Shown here in pieces: positions 7,949-20,224 of a stretch of 38,914 nucleotides of DNA. The stretch covers positions 1 to 38,914 of the forward strand of contig CAZDOY010000028.1 of the NCBI GenBank assembly GCA_964507185.1, written 5' to 3'. The notes beneath the pieces are model-generated. The model ran no database searches, was not told where the DNA came from, and saw nothing but the letters and a program-made list of their open reading frames with translations. A program made the translations under genes and the position numbers. The stretch is from CAVRTJ01 sp964507185 (GTDB taxonomy: Bacteria > Acidobacteriota > UBA4820 > DSQY01). Numbering within the stretch: the first letter of the stretch is position 1; each line of letters opens with the position of its first letter.

Positions 7949-10900
7949 TCACATGAGCATGGCCTGAGCCGATTCCGAAACGATTTCGTCGACGACTACG
8001 GCGAGGTCCAGGCCCCTGCCCTGGTCCATGAGCGAACGCAGCGTTTCCACGCCCAGCTTCCTCTTGAGCTGTCTGATCAGCGGGTCAGAGTAGGCCTGGA
8101 TCTCCGCGTTGAAGGAAGGATGCGTGGTCACAGCGCCAAGGAGCCTGGCCGCAAGCGGCTGTCGGCCTTCCCTCGCGTATATGATCGCCACGCTGACGAT
8201 GCCTTCGAGGGTTATGGGAACCGCCCCGATGGCCGTGGCTTCCTTGAGCGCCTCGCAGAGGTTCTTCATGGCCCCATCCTCAGACCCCTCCCGCCCCGCG
8301 AGCGCCCCACCCATGTTGACGTGACCTATGGCGACGCTGAGCCGCGCTCCGATCTCCCTGGCTATGGGCAGGCTTTTCTCCCAATATCTCACCGCCTCGT
8401 CGATCCTGCCCATTTTCCGGTAGACTTCGCCGAGGTTGATCAGGCACGTACCGACCCCCCACCTGTCGCCGATGCCCTGGAATATCTCGAGCCCCTGCTC
8501 GTGGTGGTGTGCAGCCGACTCGAGGTCTCCGAGCATCATGCTCGCGAAGCCGAGGACGCGGTGGGCGCCTGCTATGGCCTGCGCGTCTTTCAGTTCCCCG
8601 GCGATCCTGAGGCTCTGCCGCCCGGAGTCGAGCGCCGTGTCGGCATCGCCCAGGCGGAAGGAGACGTCCGCCAGGTTGAGGAGAACCTGGGCGGCACCCT
8701 CCTGGTATCCCTTTCGGGAAGCCAGCTTGAGTGCCTCGGCCAGGTAGGGCTTCGCTTCCGTGTATGTCCCCTGGATCATGGCCGTCCGGGCCAGCGCGTT
8801 CAGCGCCCTGACCTCACTCCTTGAATCCTCTGTCTTCCGGGCTATGTCCACGGCCTCTTCGAGGCATCGTCTCGCCGCCGAGTGGTCTCCGAGAACCCGG
8901 CAGGCGTCGCCGAGTCCCGTCAGAAGAACGGCCTGCAGATGCGGCCTGCCTTTGGGCAGGAGGTAGAGGGCGCGCTCGTAAGAGGATACCGCGTCCTTCA
9001 GCGCGCTCACCTTGACCATCTCGTCCGCGGCGCGCACAAGGTACGCGGCCGCGTTATCGCTGTCCCCCGCCGCATCGTAGTGATCGGCTATCACGAGGAG
9101 GTACTCGGCCGTGCGGTCCTTGACGTTTCTCTCAAGCCACCGGGCCACGCCGGCGTGGTAGGTCTTCTTCATGCCCTTGACCACCGTTTCGTAGACGATG
9201 TCCCTCAGGAGCGCGTGCTTGAACGAAAACTCCTCCGAGTCCTCAAAAGAGGATCTCTTGGCGGAATACACAAGTTGCCGCTCACGGGCGACCTCGAGCA
9301 GGCCGGGCGCGCCGGCCGTATCGCCCGCCTTTGAGAGCTCGGACACGGCGGCGCCCCAGAACTGCCGCCCTACGACCGATGCGCACTGGAGCACGAGTCG
9401 CTCTTTCGAAGGAAGGCAGTCGAGGCGGGCCCTGAGGATGCCTTCGAGGCTCCCGGGTACTTCGACGCTGGCCAGCTTGTCCAGGTCCACCTGCCAGCGA
9501 TCTTCGTCCACCAGGATCGCGCCCCTGTCTATGAGGAGCAGGATCAGCTCCTCAGCGTAGAAGGGATTGCCGTGCGCCCCCGTCACCACCAGGTCCCTCA
9601 ATTCTTCCGGAACGACGTCCATACGCTGCAGGATCTCTTCCACAAGGTCTTGGCTCTGGCTTTCCGTCAGCGGTTCCAGTTCGAGCCTGACGAAGGCCCC
9701 GCAGTTGTTCCCATAGTCCGGCCGGCGCTCGAAAAGCGTTGGTCTGGTCAGGCAGACGAACATGAGCTTCCCGTCTGGGACTTCGGCGGCGATGTGTTCG
9801 AGGAGGTCCAGCGAACCCTGATCGGCCCAGTGAAGGTCTTCGAGAAAGAGGACCATCGGTTCCCCCGACATGGCCCGGAAGGCGTGGCAGAGGTCCGCCT
9901 GAGCTTGCTGGCTGAAGGACCGGCTGCCGAGCAACCCCGTCACGGCGTCGCTGGCGGAGAAGTCGAAGCCGAGCCAGTGCCCCACGACGTCTGCCCTGGC
10001 CGGTTCCAGGCATTCCGCAAAGCCCTTCCTGAACTTCTGCCGGACCGTCCGGATCGCGTCGCTGGCCCGGATTTCGAAACGGAATGTGAACAGGTCTCTG
10101 AAAACGCCGTTCGGACGCCTCGACGTCTCGGGCACGGCCTGGGCCTCGAAGAACAGTATGCCCTCGGGCAGGAGTTCCAGCCATTTCTCGAATTCGTACA
10201 GGAGTCTGGACTTGCCTATGCCGGCCTCGCCCGTGACCAGGACCACCTTCGTCCTGGAAGTTCCCATGGCCTCCCGATAGTGATCTTCGAGGACCCCGAG
10301 TTCCTTTTCCCGGCCGATCGTCCGGGTCTCGATGTTCCCGACGCCCCTGATGGGCATGCGGAAGGCCCTCTGCTTGGCGCGCTCGAGGATGTAAACCTGG
10401 ACGGGTTCCTTCCTTCCGGCGAGCGAAATCGCGCCCTTCGGCTCGACGTCGAAAACGCCCCGGACGTGACGGTAGGTATTCTCCGTCAGGATGACGCCGT
10501 CCAGCGGGGCCGATTCCGCCAGGAGGAAGGCGGTTTCGACCGTGTCGCCGCCGGCGCCGAGCCGCCCGGTATCGTCCCACAATACGGACACGTTGCCGCT
10601 ATTGAGCGCCATCTTCAGGTGAATGGCGCCCGTTCCTCTCGCCCGTGGCCTCTGCTCCTTGAACCTGTCACGGACGCCCAGGGCGCACCTCACCGCCCTT
10701 TCGGGATCGTCCTCGCGCCTGTTGTCCATGCCCCAGAGCCCCACCAGCCTGTCCTGGGTCGGCCAGTGAGAGAGCCCGCCCCGTTCCGTGATCGCCCCCT
10801 CCAGCCATTGCTTCAGCGATCCGGGAACTCCGGGCCTGTCCGAGACGCCTCTGTCGAACACAAACACCGCCGCCACGACGGTCACCTGGCCGTGAGAACG

Positions 10901-10951
10901 GCCCTTCGTTTCCTCCGCTCCGGCGGCATAACCTTCTTTTCCGTTCTGCAT
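7949..10951 (-). CDS. Degenerate class III cyclase-like / AAA-type ATPase / TPR regulator
   Basis: A 1000-residue cytoplasmic protein. Residues about 20-190 resemble a class III nucleotidyl cyclase domain (end pattern GVILTENTYRHVRGVF...GRKEPVQVYIL), but the metal and substrate positions are degraded: the FxDIxGF strand reads VFVFDRGV and the GxxVNxAxRL helix reads GGDTVETAFLL, so catalysis is unlikely. Residues about 210-450 are a STAND/AAA ATPase with Walker A GEAGIGKS (241-248) and Walker B MVLFLEDLHWAD (366-377). From about 640 to 920 run tetratricopeptide repeats (for example AAHHEQGLEIFQGIGDRWGVGTCLINLG). This 'guanylate cyclase-ATPase-TPR' design is common in soil bacteria and is thought to be a signalling switch. 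Start ATG 10951 has a weak GGGGATGG site. Confidence 0.88.
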   Translation of the reverse strand: MQNGKEGYAAGAEETKGRSHGQVTVVAAVFVFDRGVSDRPGVPGSLKQWLEGAITERGGLSHWPTQDRLVGLWGMDNRREDDPERAVRCALGVRDRFKEQRPRARGTGAIHLKMALNSGNVSVLWDDTGRLGAGGDTVETAFLLAESAPLDGVILTENTYRHVRGVFDVEPKGAISLAGRKEPVQVYILERAKQRAFRMPIRGVGNIETRTIGREKELGVLEDHYREAMGTSRTKVVLVTGEAGIGKSRLLYEFEKWLELLPEGILFFEAQAVPETSRRPNGVFRDLFTFRFEIRASDAIRTVRQKFRKGFAECLEPARADVVGHWLGFDFSASDAVTGLLGSRSFSQQAQADLCHAFRAMSGEPMVLFLEDLHWADQGSLDLLEHIAAEVPDGKLMFVCLTRPTLFERRPDYGNNCGAFVRLELEPLTESQSQDLVEEILQRMDVVPEELRDLVVTGAHGNPFYAEELILLLIDRGAILVDEDRWQVDLDKLASVEVPGSLEGILRARLDCLPSKERLVLQCASVVGRQFWGAAVSELSKAGDTAGAPGLLEVARERQLVYSAKRSSFEDSEEFSFKHALLRDIVYETVVKGMKKTYHAGVARWLERNVKDRTAEYLLVIADHYDAAGDSDNAAAYLVRAADEMVKVSALKDAVSSYERALYLLPKGRPHLQAVLLTGLGDACRVLGDHSAARRCLEEAVDIARKTEDSRSEVRALNALARTAMIQGTYTEAKPYLAEALKLASRKGYQEGAAQVLLNLADVSFRLGDADTALDSGRQSLRIAGELKDAQAIAGAHRVLGFASMMLGDLESAAHHHEQGLEIFQGIGDRWGVGTCLINLGEVYRKMGRIDEAVRYWEKSLPIAREIGARLSVAIGHVNMGGALAGREGSEDGAMKNLCEALKEATAIGAVPITLEGIVSVAIIYAREGRQPLAARLLGAVTTHPSFNAEIQAYSDPLIRQLKRKLGVETLRSLMDQGRGLDLAVVVDEIVSESAQAMLM

Positions 10952-11205
10952 GCACCATCCCCCGGCCCCACGCCCGCCCGATGGAAAGGAGGATCTCCTT
11001 CACCGGTCTTCGAGTGAGGATTCTCTGGTGGGGCTTACTCCCAATGTAATACGCTTTTTCCGGGAGTAAAGTTGTGGGAAGGACTCTTGGGACTTGGGAA
11101 TTGGGATTTGAAAGACGGCAAAGAACCTTGGACAGGGCTGTCTCCCGAAGGCTAAGGGCTAAGGCCGAAGGGCAAAAGGGAAGACGGCAGACGGGGTGCC
11201 TACGT
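10952..11205. repeat. Intergenic space with two inverted-orientation heptamer arrays
   Basis: Between the cyclase-like gene and the end of ada. Array one (11081-11115) reads GGACTCT, TGGGACT, TGGGAAT, TGGGATT, TGAAAGA, the complement of the AATCCCA family. Array two (11148-11196) is AAGGCTA, AGGGCTA, AGGCCGA, AGGGCAA, AAGGGAA, GACGGCA, GACGGGG, seven units with strict 7-base period. Array two aligns unit by unit with the array at 28562. No gene was found in the space. Confidence 0.7.
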
Positions 11206-12273
11206 TCAGTAGTCACCTATCACCGGCGCACCGCGCCCCCCCTCCAGTTCCAGCAGTCGCTTCTTCCGCCACAGGCCGCCGCCGTACCCGCCGAGTTTCC
11301 CGTTCTTGTTCACCACTCGGTGGCACGGGATGACGATGGCGATCCGGTTGCTCCCGTTCGCCGTTCCCACGGCCCGGCTCGCCCCGGGCCGTCCCACCGC
11401 GCGGGCAAGATCCTCGTAGGATCGCGTCTCGCCGTAGGGAATGCACAGTAGCTCTTCCCAGACGCTGCGCTGAAAGGGCGTCCCGGGAAAGACCAGGGGC
11501 ACGTTGAAACGCCGCAGAGAACCCGCAAAGTACGCCCGGAGTTCTTCACGGAGCCGGTCCAGGTGCTCGTTCCTTCCCGGCACGATCGCACAGCCGAAGC
11601 GCTTCTGGACCGTCCGGAACTGGGTTTCCAGCATCCGCCTGTCCGAGAATTCCAGGAGGCAGATGCCCTCCCTGGTGGCGCCCGCAACGAGCGGACCCAG
11701 GGGACTCTCGATCCAGGCGGCCCGAATGCAGTCGGCCTCCAGGCTCTTTCCCGGTGTCCGGCCGAAGGTCTTCGAAAAGGCGTCGCGGAATCCGCTGTGC
11801 GACTCGTAGCCGTAGTCGAACACGACGCCGTCCAATCCGTCGCCCTTCCGGATGCCCTCCAGCGCCAGCCCTAGCCGCCGCCCCCTGGCGTAGGCGTGGA
11901 AGGTCATGCCGTATCGGGTGAGAAAGAACCGCCTGACCCTTGCCGGGTCGTGTCCCATTCTCTTCAGGTCGCCGTCCGTGATGCGCGCGGCCGGATCCTT
12001 CTCCACCTCATCGAGGAGGGGACGGATCCAGCCGGGCGGGCGCCCGTCGGTCTCCATGGGACGGCACCGCTTGCAGGGCCGAAAGCCCGAGAAGAGAGCC
12101 TCCCTCGCCGTAGCAAAGTACCGGACGTGTTCGGCGAGGGGTTTTCTCGCGGGACACGACGGCTTGCAGAAAACGCCCGTCGTGGTCACTCCGAGGAAGA
12201 AGACCCCGTCGTATCCGTCGTCTCTCTCCATGAACGCCTTTTCCATCACGGCCACTGGCGGCAACTCGGGCAT
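11206..12273 (-). CDS. ada: Ada: methylphosphotriester/O6-methylguanine-DNA methyltransferase and activator
   Basis: A 355-residue protein with the full Ada arrangement. The N-terminal zinc domain has Cys36, Cys40, Cys67 and Cys70 (FCKPSC and CKRC), matching the four zinc-binding cysteines of E. coli Ada; Cys36 is the expected acceptor of methyl groups from DNA phosphotriesters. An AraC-type helix-turn-helix follows (about 85-175, including GYESHSGFRDAFSKTFGRTP). The C-terminal O6-methylguanine methyltransferase domain has the helix-turn-helix region GRPGASRAVGTANGSN and the active-site IPCHRVV with Cys317. It repairs alkylated DNA by suicide transfer and, when methylated, activates its own gene and other repair genes. 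AAAGGAGG precedes ATG 12273. Confidence 0.95.
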   Translation of the reverse strand: MPELPPVAVMEKAFMERDDGYDGVFFLGVTTTGVFCKPSCPARKPLAEHVRYFATAREALFSGFRPCKRCRPMETDGRPPGWIRPLLDEVEKDPAARITDGDLKRMGHDPARVRRFFLTRYGMTFHAYARGRRLGLALEGIRKGDGLDGVVFDYGYESHSGFRDAFSKTFGRTPGKSLEADCIRAAWIESPLGPLVAGATREGICLLEFSDRRMLETQFRTVQKRFGCAIVPGRNEHLDRLREELRAYFAGSLRRFNVPLVFPGTPFQRSVWEELLCIPYGETRSYEDLARAVGRPGASRAVGTANGSNRIAIVIPCHRVVNKNGKLGGYGGGLWRKKRLLELEGGRGAPVIGDY

Positions 12274-12297
12274 GGCGGTCCTCCTTTCCGCAGTCTG

Positions 12298-12395
12298 GGG
12301 GACGTCCCCTCCACGAATCCTGTGTACCACCCAGGAAATGGGCTTGCCACCGATTTTTGGACACCGATTTTTCGAGGGACAGGAAGCGTCCCCCG
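12298..12395. repeat. REP-like palindromes flanking a 14-base direct repeat
   Basis: The palindrome GGGGACGTCCCC (12298-12309) and the short hairpin GGGAC-aggaagc-GTCCC (12376-12392) bracket two copies of CACCGATTTTT spaced 14 bases apart (12348 and 12362). Such GGGAC/GTCCC pairs are common in REP/RAYT-type intergenic elements. No transposase is adjacent. It lies in the 163-base gap between the start of ada and the end of glnS. Confidence 0.4.
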
Positions 12396-12436
12396 GTGGC
12401 CTGCCGACGCTCGCGCACCGGGGACACGGGATGCGG

Positions 12437-14161
12437 CTATTTCTTCTTTCCCTGTTTCTGCTGGATCCTGGCCCAGGTGTCCCGAAGGGTCGCGGTCCGA
12501 TTGAAAACGGGGCGGTCCGGCGCGCCGTCCGGGTCTGCGCAGAAATAGCCCAGCCGCTCGAACTGGAAGCGGCTACCGGCCGCCGTCCCCCGGAGAGAGG
12601 GCTCCAGCTTGCAGTCCGTCAGCACTTCCAGCGAACCGGGGTTCAGGTTGGCTTTGTAGTCCTGGCCCTCCGGGTAGTCGTCGGGGTCGGGCTTCGTGAA
12701 GAGGTGGTCGTAGAGGCGCACTTCGGCGTCGACCGCGTGGGCCGCGGAGACCCAGTGGAGCGTGCCCTTGACCCTGCGCCCGTCCGGGGCGGACCCGCCG
12801 CGCGTGGCGGGATCGTAGGTGCAGTGGAGTTCGTTCACCTCGCCCGTCGCCTCGTCCTTCACGACCCCCGTGCACGTCACGAAGTACGCAGCGCGCAGGC
12901 GCACTTCCCGGCCGGGGGCCAGACGGAAATACTTGGGCGGAGGCTCTTCGCGGAAATCCTCCCGCTCGATGTAGAGCACTTTCGAAAAGGGTACCTCGCG
13001 CGTTCCGGCATCCGGATCCTCGGGATTGTTGGGGACCTGCATGGTCTCCACGAGATCGTCGGGGTAGTTATCCACCACGACCTTCAGCGGACGGAGGACG
13101 GCCATGGCCCGCAGGGCCTTCTTGTTCAGGTACTCGCGGAGACAATCCTCGAGGAGCGCGATGTCCACCGTGCTGTTTGCTTTGGAGACGCCGATCCGGT
13201 CGCAGAATGCCCGGATCACCTCCGGAGTGTAACCCCTGCGGCGCATGCCGCTGAGGGTGGGCATGCGCGGATCGTCCCAGCCCTCTACGTATCCCTTGTT
13301 GACCAGTTCGAGCAGCTTGCGCTTGCTGAGTACCGTATAGGTGATGTTGAGCCTCGCGAATTCGTACTGGTGAGGCTTATGGCGCACGGGCAGGTTTTCG
13401 ATGAACCAGTCGTAGAGGGGCCTGTGGTCCTCGAATTCCAGCGTGCAGACGGAATGGGTGATGCCCTCTATGGCGTCCGACTGGCCGTGGGCGAAATCGT
13501 ACATGGGATAGATGCACCAGGCGTCGCCGGTCCGGTGGTGGGTGGCCCTCAGAATGCGGTAGAGAACGGGATCGCGCAGGTTGAGGTTGGGCGAGGCCAT
13601 GTCGATCTTGGCGCGGAGGACCCGGGAGCCGTCGGGAAAGTCGCCCCCCCGCATCCGGGCGAAGAGGTCGAGGTTCTCCTCGACCGTCCGGTTCCGGAAC
13701 GGGCTGTCCGTCCCCGGGCGGGTCAGGGTTCCTCGATGTTCCCGGATCTGGTCCGCCGTCAGGTCGTCCACGTAGGCCTTGCCCTGTTCGATCAGGTGGA
13801 CGGCCCAGGCGTGAAGCTGGTCGAAGTAGTTCGAGGCGTAGAGTTCGCTTTCGCCCCAGTCGAAGCCCAGCCACCGCACGTCCTTTTTTATGGACTCGAC
13901 ATACTCCATCTCCTCCTTGGAGGGGTTGGTGTCGTCGAAGCGGAGGTTGCAGCGTCCGCCGAACTGTTCGGCGATACCGAAATTGAGGCAGATGGACTTC
14001 GCGTGCCCGATGTGGAGGTACCCGTTCGGCTCCGGGGGAAAACGGGTCTGGACCGCCTCGCATTTCCCGCTCTCCAGGTCCGCGGCCACTATCTCCCGGA
14101 TGAAATCGCGCGGCCCTTCCTGGGCGTTTTGTCCACCGTGTGCGCCGTCGTCTCTGACCAT
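12437..14161 (-). CDS. glnS: Glutaminyl-tRNA synthetase
   Basis: A 574-residue class I aminoacyl-tRNA synthetase charging tRNA-Gln with glutamine in the cytoplasm. The ATP site HIGH is at residues 50-53 (FPPEPNGYLHIGHAKS) and the KMSKS equivalent is VLSKRKL. The GlnRS-specific LRFDDTNPSKEEMEYVESIKKD and the two C-terminal anticodon-binding beta-barrels (for example FSKVLYIEREDF and the terminal RLGYFCADPD) are present. Length matches bacterial GlnRS (about 550-560) with a slightly longer N-terminus. Its presence implies direct Gln-tRNA charging in this organism. It is divergent from the ClC gene. Confidence 0.97.
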   Translation of the reverse strand: MVRDDGAHGGQNAQEGPRDFIREIVAADLESGKCEAVQTRFPPEPNGYLHIGHAKSICLNFGIAEQFGGRCNLRFDDTNPSKEEMEYVESIKKDVRWLGFDWGESELYASNYFDQLHAWAVHLIEQGKAYVDDLTADQIREHRGTLTRPGTDSPFRNRTVEENLDLFARMRGGDFPDGSRVLRAKIDMASPNLNLRDPVLYRILRATHHRTGDAWCIYPMYDFAHGQSDAIEGITHSVCTLEFEDHRPLYDWFIENLPVRHKPHQYEFARLNITYTVLSKRKLLELVNKGYVEGWDDPRMPTLSGMRRRGYTPEVIRAFCDRIGVSKANSTVDIALLEDCLREYLNKKALRAMAVLRPLKVVVDNYPDDLVETMQVPNNPEDPDAGTREVPFSKVLYIEREDFREEPPPKYFRLAPGREVRLRAAYFVTCTGVVKDEATGEVNELHCTYDPATRGGSAPDGRRVKGTLHWVSAAHAVDAEVRLYDHLFTKPDPDDYPEGQDYKANLNPGSLEVLTDCKLEPSLRGTAAGSRFQFERLGYFCADPDGAPDRPVFNRTATLRDTWARIQQKQGKKK

Positions 14162-14478
14162 ATGATGACCTCGATAGATCCTTCGGGGAACCCAAGCAAC
14201 TCGAAAGAGCTATATTAGCACGCCACGAAGAAAGTCGGACCCACCGCCGCCTTCGGGCGAAGGCCGGCGGTCGTCCCGTCCTGCTCCGGAAATTATCAGA
14301 AAACACAGGCCGTTTGCTTTTGGGGAAAGGAATGAAAAGGTGTAAGCTGACAGGAGGTGCAGGCAGGATGGTCATTTGGTCGCGACGTTCTCCCGGGGGT
14401 TCGTTCAGGCGGATGTTTCCCGGAGCGTCCCGGCCGGGTCCGACATCTCCGCCTGTCTCCAGGCTTAGTGGAGGCCGC
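14162..14478. other. Divergent intergenic region between glnS and the ClC gene
   Basis: It contains promoters for both genes by position, but no convincing consensus pair was identified. A degenerate piece resembling the GC-rich part of the composite repeats (CTTCGGGCGAAGGCCGGCGG, about 14251-14270) is visible. An upstream in-frame ATG at 14332 could extend the ClC protein, but the extra residues look non-family. Confidence 0.35.
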
Positions 14479-15873
14479 ATGCCGACCCGTTCCAAGCCGA
14501 CGAATTCCGGGACGGACGAGGGTCCCGCCCGCTTCGGCCCGCACCTGCGCGGTCGGCTGCTTGGACTTCTGGGCTCGCCTCTCAACACCCGGCACGCCTT
14601 CAAGGTCCAGCAGGAAAGGCTCGTGCGCTGGCTCCTGCTGGCCCTGTTGACGGGTGTCGCCACGGGGCTCTGCGTCGCTCTCTTTCAGTACCTCGTCAGC
14701 AGTCTGGCCCTCCCCTTTCTCTACGAAACCCGCCGCCTCTGGCTCTACATGGTCCTTCCGGTCGTGGGCCTCGTACTCTCGAGCCTCTGTATCCGCTTCC
14801 TCGTCCCATCCAGGGAGGGCCACCTGACTGAGTCCTACATCAGGGTTTTCCACGATCCCGATGGAAACATGGCCGCCCGCAACTTCCTGGGCAAAGCCCT
14901 GTCATCGTTCATCACCATCATTTTCGGCGGCAACATAGGCCTCGAGGGGCCGTCCATCTTCATGGGGGCGACGATCGGTGACCGGCTCGAACGCCGCCTT
15001 GATCGGTTCTTCCCCAAGGAGGACAGGAAGATGCTCCTGGTGGCCGGGGCCGCGGCAGGCCTCGCGGCCATCTTCAAGGCGCCTCTCACGGGCCTCATCT
15101 TTGCCATCGAGGTTCCCTATAAAGACAGTCTTCGCGGGCGGATGCTGGTGCCGACCTTCGTCGCCTCCGCCTCGTCCTACATCGTCTCGGTGCTCCTGAC
15201 GGGCAGCGAACACATTTTCGCCCACGCCAGCCCGCAAAAATTTACGGTCGACGACCTCTTTCTGGCCTTCGTGCTGGGTCTCTGCTGCGGGCTCGGCGCG
15301 AGGCTCTTCGCCTGGTTCTACCATTTTTCCAGGAGAACGCTCGCGCAGCTCCCCGGATACGCCAGGCCCCTCGTGGCGGGCATCGGCGTCGGGCTGCTGA
15401 CGGCCCTGGTCTTCCACCTGTTCGGAGAGCCCTTTCTCTACGGGCCGGGCTACCGGCTCATGCACCACGTGCTCGCTCACACAGATCCCCTCTGGATGTT
15501 GCTCGTCCTTTTCGTCGCGAAGGCCGTGGCCACTGGGCTGACATTTGCGGGCGGTGGCACCGGCGGGATGTTCCTGCCCCTTTCCGTTATGGGGGCGGTC
15601 CTGGGCACGGCCTTCACGCACTTCATCCATGGCCCCACCGCCGGGCTCTACCCCCTGATCGGTCTGGCCGCCTTTCTCGGTGCCGGCTACCGGACGCCCG
15701 TGGCGGCCATCGCATTCGTGGCAGAAACCACCGGCGATCCGTGGGCGCTCATACCCGCCATGCTCGCGACGGTCGCAAGCCTGATCGTCATGGGAGACCA
15801 GGGCGTATCGGAGAGCCAGGAGACCCTGCCCGCCCTGCCATCCATGACCGGCGACAGCCCCGGGGCCGGATGA
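14479..15873 (+). CDS. ClC-type anion channel/transporter with altered selectivity motifs
   Basis: A 464-residue, multi-spanning inner-membrane protein of the ClC family. The gating-glutamate motif is intact: GGNIGLEGP with Glu156, equivalent to Glu148 of E. coli ClC. The third motif is GGGTGGMFLPLSVMG. Other key positions differ. The GSGIP motif carrying the selectivity serine is replaced by REGHLTE. The internal proton glutamate (E. coli Glu203) aligns to Val212 in FAIEVPYKD, as in ClC channels. The region of the anion-coordinating Tyr445 reads TTGDPWALIP, without a tyrosine. By family knowledge this argues for passive or non-chloride-specific transport; that is inference. ATG 14479 has GGAGG upstream. 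No C-terminal CBS domains are present. Confidence 0.9.
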   Translation: MPTRSKPTNSGTDEGPARFGPHLRGRLLGLLGSPLNTRHAFKVQQERLVRWLLLALLTGVATGLCVALFQYLVSSLALPFLYETRRLWLYMVLPVVGLVLSSLCIRFLVPSREGHLTESYIRVFHDPDGNMAARNFLGKALSSFITIIFGGNIGLEGPSIFMGATIGDRLERRLDRFFPKEDRKMLLVAGAAAGLAAIFKAPLTGLIFAIEVPYKDSLRGRMLVPTFVASASSYIVSVLLTGSEHIFAHASPQKFTVDDLFLAFVLGLCCGLGARLFAWFYHFSRRTLAQLPGYARPLVAGIGVGLLTALVFHLFGEPFLYGPGYRLMHHVLAHTDPLWMLLVLFVAKAVATGLTFAGGGTGGMFLPLSVMGAVLGTAFTHFIHGPTAGLYPLIGLAAFLGAGYRTPVAAIAFVAETTGDPWALIPAMLATVASLIVMGDQGVSESQETLPALPSMTGDSPGAG

Positions 15874-16309
15874 CCGGCAGGCTGCCGAGAAATGGCCGGA
15901 CCGGGAGGCACCGGCGCGCAAGAGCCACAGTCCTCTGGGATCAAAGGAGGTATGATTCCTTATGGTGACACTTGCTCTGGTTGGGTCAGGTATCCAAGAT
16001 TACCACCCGCAGGACCTTACGGGTGTTCTCGACTTAGAACGCGGCGAGACCGGTCCGGTTCTCCCGTCGTGTCTCATTCCGGCTATCTTGGGAGAACGAT
16101 GGAACAATCCCTGTTATTATAGGAAAATTAAAGCGAATCGAGCGAAAACCTGCGCTGTTACCCAGATCTCTCAGCATGCTTCCATATGGTTACACTTGCA
16201 GGCTCGCATCGTCCTCAACCGGATGGCCCTATGGTCCGACGGGCCTGCAATTTCAAGCCGTGTCATCACATGGCACACATGTTGCTCACTCTCTGATTGA
16301 GGTTGTCTG
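15874..16309. other. 436-base intergenic region upstream of the large exported protein
   Basis: No established gene or riboswitch was recognised. A 56-codon frame begins at ATG 15953 behind a very good AAAGGAGG site and ends at TAG 16122 (MIPYGDTCSGWVRYP...), but its composition does not look like a protein family. A 15-base near-repeat, TATGGTNACACTTGC, occurs at 15961 and 16185. The region is less GC-rich than its neighbours and may be the leader and promoter of the next gene. Confidence 0.4.
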
Positions 16310-20002
<3,693 letters not shown>

Positions 20003-20023
20003 CGGCCTTTCGATCTAGTCTTC

Positions 20024-20053
20024 AAGGCGGAGCGCTTGCTCCGCCTTTTTTTT
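20024..20053 (+). terminator. Rho-independent terminator
   Basis: A perfect 10-bp stem AAGGCGGAGC (20024-20033) and GCTCCGCCTT (20038-20047) with the 4-base loop GCTT is followed by a T run to 20053. It lies 22 bases after the stop of the large glycine-rich protein and separates it from the hydrolase. Confidence 0.92.
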
Positions 20054-20120
20054 GGGGTCCGGGTCCCGCGCGTCCAGACCCAGCCGGTCCGGACGCCTGG
20101 GAGGGAGGTCCTGCCGGATG

Positions 20121-20187
20121 TATACTGGCGTCGGCTTCCGGTCCGGGTCTCCACGATCCGTCCGGATCGTGCCGGGGGGACCCGGAC
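20121..20187 (+). promoter_or_regulatory. Possible -10 box and nested palindrome before the hydrolase
   Basis: TATACT at 20121-20126 resembles a -10 box. It is followed by nested inverted repeats: GTCCGGGTC (20141-20149) with GACCCGGAC (20179-20187) outside, and ACGATCCG (20153-20160) with CGGATCGT (20163-20170) inside. The structure would form a strong hairpin in the leader or could be an operator. The 13-base core TCCGGATCGTGCC also occurs at 3874-3886, upstream of the FAD oxidoreductase. Confidence 0.4.
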
Positions 20188-20224
20188 CATCGACCAAAAC
20201 CGATTTCCGACGGGGCATCTGATC

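Noticed and set aside
12298..12309. GGGGACGTCCCC as a terminator
   Set aside because: A 12-base palindrome leaves no proper loop and no T run follows on either strand.
11906..14218. 770-codon plus-strand open frame opposite ada and glnS
   Set aside because: It has no family resemblance and mirrors two clear genes on the other strand; high GC produces long antisense frames.
15953..16300. Small open frames upstream of the glycine-rich protein
   Set aside because: One has a good ribosome binding site, but composition is not protein-like and no family is recognisable; mentioned only in the spacer entry.
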